From assembly GCF_040954645.1 (NCBI RefSeq), contig NC_092803.1, positions 78,592,263 to 78,656,262 on the forward strand: 64,000 nucleotides of DNA, in the 5' to 3' direction. The DNA comes from Diabrotica undecimpunctata (lineage: Eukaryota > Arthropoda > Insecta > Coleoptera > Chrysomelidae). The translations under genes and the position numbers were made by a program. Of the stretch, positions 56,750 through 64,000 are shown piece after piece (positions within the stretch are counted from its first letter, which is position 1; each line of letters opens with the position of its first letter). The notes beneath the pieces are model-generated. The model saw nothing but the letters and a program-made list of their open reading frames with translations. It did no database searches and had not been told where the DNA came from.

Positions 56750-57130
56750 CAGTAAACTAAATGTAAGACCAAATACTTACCATGTCGAGATAGTATAATA
56801 AGGTTTTATTTCTAGGTTTTTCTCATAATTTACTGTAGGATCACTAACAGGAAAATTTTACTATCATCATTGCAGGTTTTTCTATTTTCCTGCAAGTCGT
56901 TGCAGAAAAGCAACTTAAAAATATTGACAATATCATTTTAAAGTAACTACTTTAAAATCTACATATAACATATGTCTGAATTTCCAATATGAATAAGTCA
57001 GATAAAATTAAATTATTAGAATAATTTTTTCCTATTTTGAGAAATATTTTCGTAGTGGAAATCGAAAATGTAAATAAACTTATTTTAAAGTAAAATTGTA
57101 GCTTTTTCCCAATAAAAATAGTAAATTTTG
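56750..57130 (+). repeat. Penelope-associated repeat, copy 2
   Basis: Same family as 42590-43075 and the reverse of 60110-60410. In the sense of the minus-strand Penelope-like copy it lies downstream of the GIY-YIG region. The interval 57131-57950 between them shows no recognisable gene. Confidence 0.55.
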
Positions 57131-57950
57131 TATTAAGATGCCAAAATAAAGTAGCTTTAGAAGCTCTGTAAATTTGATATATTCCACGGAAATTAATAAA
57201 TTGTGTTTTGTTCTGTATTATAGAAATAAACAATGATTTTCAAGTATCAAGTATCCACCAAATCCATAAGTAGTTTAAATGAGTTCTGTTTGCTAGTTCT
57301 GCATACATGAATAAAAATTTTATTTTAGATTTAGCTTGAATAGAATAATTCTGACGGTTTATTTAAAAAACTTAATAAGCAAATCACGTTTTTCATTCAA
57401 AATTCTGTAACTATGATTACTACTTATCAAACGCAAGAAAGTTTTATACACAAAAATTAAAAATTTCACTGCAAAATGTTTTTATAAAGAAAATTACATA
57501 AAATTAGAAACTTCAAGTTTTGTGCAAATGTTTAGTAAGTGTATGACGGTAAGTTTGGATTAAAGTTGTAAAGTACTAGTAACTGTGGAAACTTATTTGA
57601 AACTTTTTCTTAACAATAACCAAATGATTATTTTAGGGAAGAAACTTTAAATTGAATATAAAAATTGATTAACGAAATATACTGGGCCTTAACGTTGATC
57701 TAGTTTTATAAAATTATAAAATAGTATTTGTTTTATATTAATTTAATATCGTAATAATAATTTCCATAACTTAAAGCTGATTCTAAACATAGTATTAGAA
57801 AGTAAAGAACATCAAAGAGTCTAGCGGGCAAAATCTTTATAAAAACTATAATAGATTTTTATAGAACAATCATTTTATAGAACAATAAAACGCTGGAAAT
57901 TTTGTTTTTTAACTTTTTTTAACGCAGAAAATTTATTATAATATCTTATC
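57131..57950. other. AT-rich spacer in the Penelope-like region
   Basis: Lies between the dispersed repeat and the minus-strand GIY-YIG fragment. It is probably the 3' part of that element, but nothing coding is visible. Confidence 0.35.
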
Positions 57951-57959
57951 ACTACAACT

Positions 57960-58345
57960 GTTTTGGCAGAGTGCCTTTCTCAAGTGATCTATTTTTTGTG
58001 TTATGGTTTTTCACATAACAAAAACATATAGTCTTTCAATCAAAAGGTTAATAATGGTAAAACTGTTTGTCCCAAGTTGGTTATTCAGAATTATTTCTGT
58101 ATTTTTTGATTTGGTAATTTCCATAGATTCTAATAAAGATGGCTAAGGGCTTTTATTTTTGATGTGAAAAACTTGAAAGTCGCCATTAAAAAAATGATTA
58201 TGGTCTAGAAGGTGAAATGCGTACGTGGTATCTGTTTTTCTAATAATAAAAGCCCTTTGATCTTCTGCTACACGTTTGTTAAAAGTTCAACCGAAGTAAG
58301 TTTGACCGAAGTAAGTTTTTGGGCAGTCGCCAAATTTAAGTTTGT
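57960..58345 (-). pseudogene. Penelope-like GIY-YIG endonuclease fragment, minus strand
   Basis: Reading the minus strand: SGYKLKFGDCPKTYFGQT (the GIY-YIG core in its Penelope form), TFNKRVAEDQ, TYAFHLLDHNHFFNGDF, then LLESMEITKSKNTEIILNNQ, the normal C-terminus. Near 57961-57990 a stem GGCA/TGCC followed by AAAAC recalls the hammerhead-like motif of Penelope elements, in decayed form. The RT part is absent. Confidence 0.75.
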
Positions 58346-59400
58346 ATCCACTACTATAGCTACCAATAGGCTATATTCCTTCTACATTATAAATTTAGGC
58401 TATATTCCTGCTACAGAAACTTTTGATCTAGTAAAATACCTGTTAGGATAATACTACAAATCCAATCATTACATCTGAAAAATTTAACATCTTGATATTT
58501 GCATAAACCAGGACTACTTTGAATTTAATAACCAAATACATACAAATAACAGTGCAGGACTTATAATGGGTAATAGGTATAGATAGCCCATTGCTATCAG
58601 ATATTTTTTTGGATCATTTAGAAACAAAGATTTAAAAATATCTTGTATTCAAACAGTTTTTATATTGGTGGAGATTTGGAAATTTTCTAGATTTAAAAAT
58701 TATTAGACCTAAAACCAAACATGAGTTCTCCGTATTTTATAAACCTATCCATATTGTCACGACTATACACAATTCATCGCCTCATCCTACACAACATAAA
58801 TTGGGAGCCTACCATACCATGTTACATAGATTAATAGAAATTTCGATGTTAAAAAACAAATTTGACATATAATTAAATATCATCAAGCAAATAGCAGTAA
58901 ACAATGGATACAACTAACAATCAATATATAACATTTTAAATCAAAAACTACGTAAGAAAGCCCTGAACTTAGTACTTTCACCACTAGAGAGAAAATCCAA
59001 CACATTCTGCTCGATTACATATATGTATACAAATTAGATATCAACAAAAATAGCCAAACACATAAAAAAGAAAGGAATAACATTAATTTTAAGAACAAAC
59101 AACAACTTAGGCAAATATATTAAAAACAGCTAGAGCTAAAAGAAAAAGCACTTGCACAGTGGTGTATACAAACTTAAATGTGGCGACTACCCAAAAACTT
59201 ACGTCGGTTAAGCTGGCAGAACTTTTAACAAACGTATAGCAAAACATAAAGGATTTTCCAATAATAGAAAACAGATTACGTACGCACTTTACCTTCTAGA
59301 CTATAATCATTCTTTTAATGACGACTTTTACATTGTTGTTATCCAAAATAGAGGCCTTAGTAGATACAGTACACGGTTACTGACTCATACCCTAAATCGC

Positions 59401-59650
59401 ATCCCTTAGAATTGCAACCTTTGATCGTAAATGCCAAACGGCTTAACGTAGGATGACGTGTGACCCTCATACGCCCCGATCAAGCCAATAGAACTAGAGA
59501 TATGACGTAATACCCTTTTGGCATGCTCCGATGCGCACGGCACATACTGCGTTCAACTCTATTTTTCATCATCTTTCGAATGATACGTCACACGTCATCC
59601 TACGTTAAGCCGTTTGGAATTTACGACCGGTAGTTGTGATTTTAAGGGAT
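59401..59650. mobile_element. MITE with about 70-bp inverted ends
   Basis: Arms match as inverted repeats from ATCCCTTA through CGTAAAT, CCAAACGGCTTAACGTAGGA and TGACGTGTGA. It sits within the GIY-YIG coding region of the Penelope-like copy. No target duplication was resolved. Confidence 0.7.
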
Positions 59651-59747
59651 ATGACTTGCAACGAAGATAAAATATAGTGCCGTTTTCGCAATACCGTCAT
59701 CTTTGTTTTTTGTCTCATTGTACTCGTTACCCCCTTTCTTTATCCAA

Positions 59748-59905
59748 CGAACCCTCATACGCCCCGATCGAGCCCATATAACTAATGATATGATGTAATT
59801 CCCTTTTGGCATGCTCTTCTGCACACGACACATACTGCGTTTAACCCCATTTTTCATCCCCTTTCCAATGATACGTCACACGTCATTCTTCGTTAAGCCG
59901 TTCGT
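59748..59905. mobile_element. Partial second copy of the same MITE
   Basis: Repeats the interior and right arm of the neighbouring MITE: CCTCATACGCCCCGATC, CCCTTTTGGCATGCTC, CACATACTGCGTT and ACGTTAAGCC-like ends, at perhaps 80-85% identity. The left arm is missing, and the Penelope-like frame resumes just after it. Confidence 0.65.
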
Positions 59906-60109
59906 GTACTATATCTATTCTTTAGGCTATCTATTAGAATTTATAGAAATTGACAAATTAAAAAATGCAGACATTATTCTAAATAATCAATTTGAGACTA
60001 CTAGAGACCTATTTTTCTTAGGTTACCGAAGACATATTTAGGGGATCGGCTTAAAACCAAACTTGGTGTGACACTACCAGAAGAAGAATTATACTTTTTG
60101 TTGCTACTT

Positions 60110-60410
60110 TTAACTTAAATACAATCTACGATATTTAATGGAAGAAAACCACAATTTTACTTTAAAATAAGTTTATTTGTCGTTTTGATTTCCACTTAGG
60201 AAACCATTCTCAAAATAAAAACCAGTAATAAATTCATTCATATTGACTGTCTAGGCATATATTATACATTTTAACGTAGATGACTTTATTGGAAAATATG
60301 TAGTTCAGTCGATTACATGAAATTAACTTTAACTTAAAAATCATAGCATGTGATTTATTTTTGACCATATTCAATGATAGCAGTAAAATTCTTCTATAAA
60401 AAAGCTTCTA
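60110..60410 (-). repeat. Penelope-associated repeat, copy 3
   Basis: Reverse-complement relative of 42590-43075 and 56750-57130, with CACAATTTTACTTTAAAATA and AGGCATATATTATACATT. It follows the Penelope-like GIY-YIG end, mirroring the arrangement on the other side. Confidence 0.6.
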
Positions 60411-60500
60411 TAAAATAGCTGAAAATATCACTGAATTGCGACCATTGAAAGGGAATTATATAAAATAAAACTTATACCAAGATTAATATTAGGGTAAGTG

Positions 60501-60533
60501 TGTATAAGAGCACGCATGTCTACAAGAGTACGC
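60501..60533 (+). repeat. Left subterminal motifs of pogo B
   Basis: TGTATAAGAGCACGCA and CTACAAGAGTACGCAC. Three further copies lie just inside the MITE insertion at 61438-61494: TGTATAAGAATACGCA, TGTATAAGATTACGCA and inverted AACTCTTATACAC. Confidence 0.65.
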
Positions 60534-60566
60534 ACCTATTATTTTTATTATATATATCGCCATCTA

Positions 60567-61147
60567 TTAAGGCTGTTTTAGCAGTTCAAGCCAACTGCGA
60601 TTTGAAATGGGCGTATCACTTACTTTTCTACACTGCTTACGCGAGACCATCTTTACTCAGTGCCGCCGGCCGACGGGTAGTTTAATGACAACAAATACAT
60701 TATTCTCCATTCAAATTAGTTTTAACACGAACTAACTGACCGTACGTTCATGAGATTTGACGTCACGAAGGCGATAACGATGAAACTAAGCCCAATGATG
60801 AGTAACACGTTTCACTATTAGATTTCAGTATTTTTAGGCAATTTTCTTTAAAGTTGGAACACGCTTTTCTCGATTATTACTGGACACAGAAAGGTGAAAC
60901 AAAAATCATCGATTACAGAAAAAAAAACTCTTTCGAGTGATGGGCGTAAAAAGTTTGGTTATAATAGAACGTTAAACAGTATATTCCAATTTTTCAACAG
61001 AAGTTTCAAAAAAATAAAAAAAGTAAAACCATCAGTTTAAAGGCAACATAATTTCGAATAACGTGTCCAAATTTCGAAACATTTTGTCAGTAAATAACAG
61101 AGAAAACACTGTCTCTAGGTTTTGATGCACCGATAAAACAGCCTTAA
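60567..61147. mobile_element. 573-bp TTAA-flanked MITE, copy 2
   Basis: TTAA at 60567-60570 and 61144-61147. The interior length equals copy 1 (9151-9723), with roughly nine substitutions by eye. It lies inside pogo B, so it inserted after that element. Confidence 0.85.
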
Positions 61148-61530
61148 AGTAATTTTTACTTGAAGGCATTCTAAATACATTCCTACTACACGGTCATAAA
61201 CAGAAATCTGCATTATCGTCCTAGTTTTGTCAATATGGTCGCTGAAAATAGTTGCCGTCCAGATTTATAATTTTGTGTGTTCACAATTTAGTCAATTGAG
61301 AGGTAAGCAAACCATCAGTTTTGAATAAAATAATTTTAGACTGCATTTATATGAAATATTGATGGCTTTAATAAAATGGGCCGTAAATCTATTTGTTTTC
61401 GTAATAAACGCTTTAAAATCACAAAATGCATATATATGTATAAGAATACGCAGTTACCGATGTATAAGATTACGCAGTGCTAACTCTTATACACAGTTGG
61501 GTACCGTTATTTTCAGATTTTAAATTCATA

Positions 61531-62620
61531 ATGAGTCGGTACAACCAAAAAACCGATCGAAAGTTAATTTTTACCGAAGAAAACTTACTACAAATAGAGC
61601 AAAAATTAGAAGCAAATTGTAGTAAAAGAAGTGTAGCGAATGATATGAGAATAAATGAGGCTACATTAAAAAATATATTAAAATGTGGAAATGTACCAAA
61701 ATCATTGGGACGATTTCAAAGCGATATTCCAAGCTACCTAGAAGCCGAATTATTACAACAGATACGAGAATTAGATCAGATGTTTTATGAAATTACAAAA
61801 AAAAATGCAAATAGCAGTAAAATGAAGTAACAAGATTTTACGATAACCTTAAAAATCTTTATAAACTAAGGCAACACTCTAAAAGTTCAATATATATCAT
61901 GGATGAATCGGGTTTATCAACCGTGCCTAATAAGTTACCCAAGATATTAGCGAGCAAGGGAAAGAAATTTGTAGGGAAGGTAGTGCAGATCGTGGACAAC
62001 TTATAACGGCTGTATGTTGCATGAACTCCACAGGTAACTTATATTCCTCCAGCACTCATATTCCCCAGAAAAAGAATGAAGGAAGAGCTGTTTTTAAATG
62101 CCCCATGCGAAACTCTGAAATTAATTTCTGAATCTGGATATATCAACACGGATCTTTTTTGTAAGTGGTTAATCCATTTTAATGTTTTGCTAAACCTAGT
62201 GCTGAAAACAAAGTTCTTTTAATTCTCGACAATCACAGCTCTCATCATGACCTACAAGCTATAAAATATTGCCAAGAGAATCACATTGATCTTTTATCCC
62301 TACCGCCTCATTTAAGCCATAGACTACAGCCACTGGATATTGGTTTTTTTGGTCCTTTAAACAAAACCTACAGTAGGAAATATGACAAGTGTGGATGGTA
62401 AGTAATCCAGGTAAAGTAATTACACAATTTCAACTTGCTGGATTATTTAGTACTGCTTATGGTTGTGTAGCAAATATTCAGAAGGCCGAAAATTCTTTTA
62501 AAGCATCGGAAATATATCCGTTTAACCCTGATCAGTTTCGACATGGATTTTGCCCCCTCCTATGTTATCGACGTACCTTTGGACAATCCAGTAAGCGTGG
62601 TAGTAGATAATACTTCAAAT
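61531..62620 (+). pseudogene. pogo-like transposase B
   Basis: ATG at 61531 begins a CENP-B/psq-type DNA-binding N-terminus (MSRYNQKTDRKLIFTEENL, RSVANDMRINEATLKNIL), then SYLEAELLQQIRELDQMFYE. After stops and frame changes the catalytic blocks follow in order: MDESGLSTVPNK (first Asp, about 61900), LLILDNHSSHHDL (second Asp, about 62220) and LSHRLQPLDIGFFGPLNKTY (third Asp, about 62325). The end has KASEIYPFNPDQF. All three Asp residues are kept but at least three disruptions occur. Confidence 0.82.
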
Positions 62621-62645
62621 GGAGTCCGTATAGGAGAAGAAAATA

Positions 62646-62921
62646 ATGGACTTCAGCCATCTAATACCATCTGAAATAATACCTTCTTCAAAGCAGCCTG
62701 AGAATGAAGATGATCTAATCTCTTTTCATTTTACGCCGCCTCTCAATGTGGCTTATCTTGATATCGAATGCGAAGATGGTGTATTAATACCATCACAAGC
62801 TAGCACTAATAGCTTAAATATGTCAGTGTCAACGGCAGAGATTTTACCATTACCCAAAATTAAAGAAAAGAATACTTACTTATTGTACGACTTACGTAAC
62901 AGGAGACTTCATGTGTTTTAA
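62646..62921 (+). pseudogene. pogo-like transposase B, C-terminal tail
   Basis: 91 codons directly downstream of the transposase, acidic and serine/proline-rich (PSEIIPSSKQPENEDDL), ending just before the right subterminal repeats. It is most simply the gene's own low-conservation tail in another frame. Confidence 0.5.
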
Positions 62922-63073
62922 CTGTGAGGAGTAGCAATGGATTTAAAGATGAAATAAAAATGAGTTCTAAAACATACTTTTTATATTTCTATTTTTATGT
63001 ATTTGTGTTGCGTTTATTTTAGAAATAAAGTTTGATTTTTGGAATGTCTTAACATTTTTGTACACTTCAGTAA

Positions 63074-63313
63074 TGTGCATACTCTTAAACATATAGATGC
63101 GTACTCTTATGCAAATTTGTGTATAAGAGTACGCATAAGCAGCTTCGCAAACAAAATTAAATATTTCTTATTTGAATACAAACATGGTTTAAAACTATTC
63201 TAAAATATCTTTTTAAATGGTTGATTAACAATGCGAGGAATGATATATAGTCTGGTTTCGTAAAAATAAAAAACTGTCGCAATGTTAATATTAAGTGCGT
63301 AGTCTTATACGCA
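63074..63313 (+). repeat. Right subterminal motifs of pogo B
   Basis: GTGCATACTCTTAAAC and TGCGTACTCTTATGCA (inverted), TGTATAAGAGTACGCA (direct, 63120-63135), and GTGCGTAGTCTTATACGCA (inverted, terminal). Confidence 0.65.
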
Positions 63314-63322
63314 TTTACCCTA

Positions 63323-64000
63323 CTTATATAGCCAGATTAATACTTTCCTAGACTTTTCTTCCTTATTTTTTATTACTTTTTATCAAACGTTTATTTTAAA
63401 AGTATATTTACAATAGCTACAAAGAGCTGACTTCTTAACAACCAATACCGGATTTTTTCTTTGTTTCTCTTATACCTTCACCCTCTTAGATCTCAATATA
63501 CAACAAATACAAAACCTTTTTTATAATGAAATCCCCTTTGGTCAGTCTCCTTTACAATCCCAAACCTTTATTTGAATACCCTTCAGACCCATCTCTATCA
63601 TTTTTCCATCAGGGAGAGTTTTATTGAAAAAAGTCAATCATGTTGCGCGAGTCCTTGAATAAGAATAAAAATTTAGTTATTCAAATCAGCAGGAAGTGTA
63701 TGAATAATACTTGAGATGATTTGGCTTCAGAATTTTTTATAATAGTGGGTGAGGCTGGGTTATTAGATCATAAAACGTCGTTGGAGAAGAAGCCAAACAA
63801 AATTTAATCGCTGAAAATAAAAGTCTGCAAAAAATCTCATATCAACAACGTTTTTGTATATTATACATTTGTTTTTCTGACAAAAAAATTTAGAGAAACG
63901 TTGTGGTGAATAGTAATAAGGCTTTTTGTCATAGAGCTGTCCAGAAGCTTTCTACATAAAGACATATAAATATTTTGCATATAAGTATAGTGATACAGTA
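63323..64000. other. AT-rich DNA, no gene seen
   Basis: No coding similarity, repeat or RNA feature recognised to the end of the window. Confidence 0.45.

Larger units (their letters stand above)
58370..60010 (+). pseudogene. Penelope-like RT and GIY-YIG, interrupted by MITEs
   Basis: RT fragments: PATETFDLVKYLL (about 58410), CINQDYFEFNNQ, GLIMGN, SPLLSDIFLDHLETKI (about 58585-58635). The thumb has FSVFYKPIHIVTTIHNSSPH and AYHTMLHRLIEISMLKNKF. The GIY-YIG part has SGVYKLKCGDYPKTYVG, AGRTFNKRIAKHKG and TYALYLLDYNHSFNDDFYIV (about 59160-59340). The C-terminus LGYLLEFIEIDKLKNADIIL resumes at about 59920, after MITE-like sequence. Many stops. Upstream of 58370 it abuts the inverted copy. Confidence 0.8.
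60492..63320 (+). mobile_element. pogo-like transposon B
   Basis: TA target duplications at 60490-60491 and 63321-63322. The ends are GGGTAAGTGTGTATAAGAG and, inverted, GGGTAAATGCGTATAAGAC. About nine copies of TGTATAAGAGTACGCA-type motifs lie near the two ends. The broken transposase gene is on the plus strand, and a TTAA MITE is inserted near the left end. Subtracting the MITE gives about 2.25 kb, a normal size for a pogo element. Confidence 0.85.

Noticed and set aside
60500..60685. Short open frame over the left end of the TTAA MITE
   Set aside because: It starts outside the MITE and runs into it; the same bases in copy 1 have no equivalent start, so it is accidental.

Overview
The window looks like intergenic DNA from a repeat-rich, AT-rich arthropod genome, most likely an insect. 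The evidence is about 70% A+T by eye, long (TA)n arrays, and remnants of many animal transposon families: Ty3/gypsy, several LINE clades, Penelope-like, piggyBac, hAT and pogo. I found no credible host gene, rRNA gene, intact tRNA gene or CRISPR array. The closeness to a large beetle-type genome rests only on recollection of the LINE families. All family names come from reading motifs, not from a database search.

Layout. 1-3166: no genes, one diverged tandem duplication. 3167-5302: a MITE with about 100-bp inverted ends, a tRNA-like scrap, and a 0.7-kb foldback element between (TA)n arrays. 5484-5830: LINE endonuclease relic. 6382-8704: hAT element with a perfect 8-bp target duplication. 9151-9723: TTAA-flanked MITE. 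11120-12716: jockey-like LINE relic containing a GC-rich island. 13387-21630: LINE tail, (TA)n and a 7.6-kb gypsy element (13774-21386, minus strand) with near-identical LTRs, followed by a hairpin repeat. 23468-25775: 5'-truncated LINE, minus strand. 26316-29381: a DNA transposon whose spliced gene resembles uncharacterised insect proteins I recall as DUF7869. 32813-40950: a piggyBac split by a foldback repeat, (TA)n and a 4.9-kb gypsy element (34149-39096, minus). 41000-41760: LINE relic. 42590-43075: copy of a Penelope-associated repeat. 44478-49463: pogo-like element with a piggyBac inserted in its gene (45884-48703). 50640-55910: five LINE relics, two fused tail to tail. 55940-56550: an HTH transposase scrap and a LINE end. 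56750-60410: two Penelope-like copies head to head, one broken by MITEs. 60492-63320: second pogo-like element carrying a second copy of the 573-bp TTAA MITE. 63323-64000: nothing recognised.

The genes are all mobile-element genes and form no host pathway. The informative structure is the nesting order, the repeated use of (TA)n tracts as boundaries, and mobility signals: -1 frameshift sites in both gypsy elements, subterminal repeat arrays in three DNA elements, and a hammerhead-like RNA core. The strongest candidates for something under-described are the DUF7869-type transposon at 26316-29381 and the young gypsy element at 13774-21386, which lacks an integrase core.
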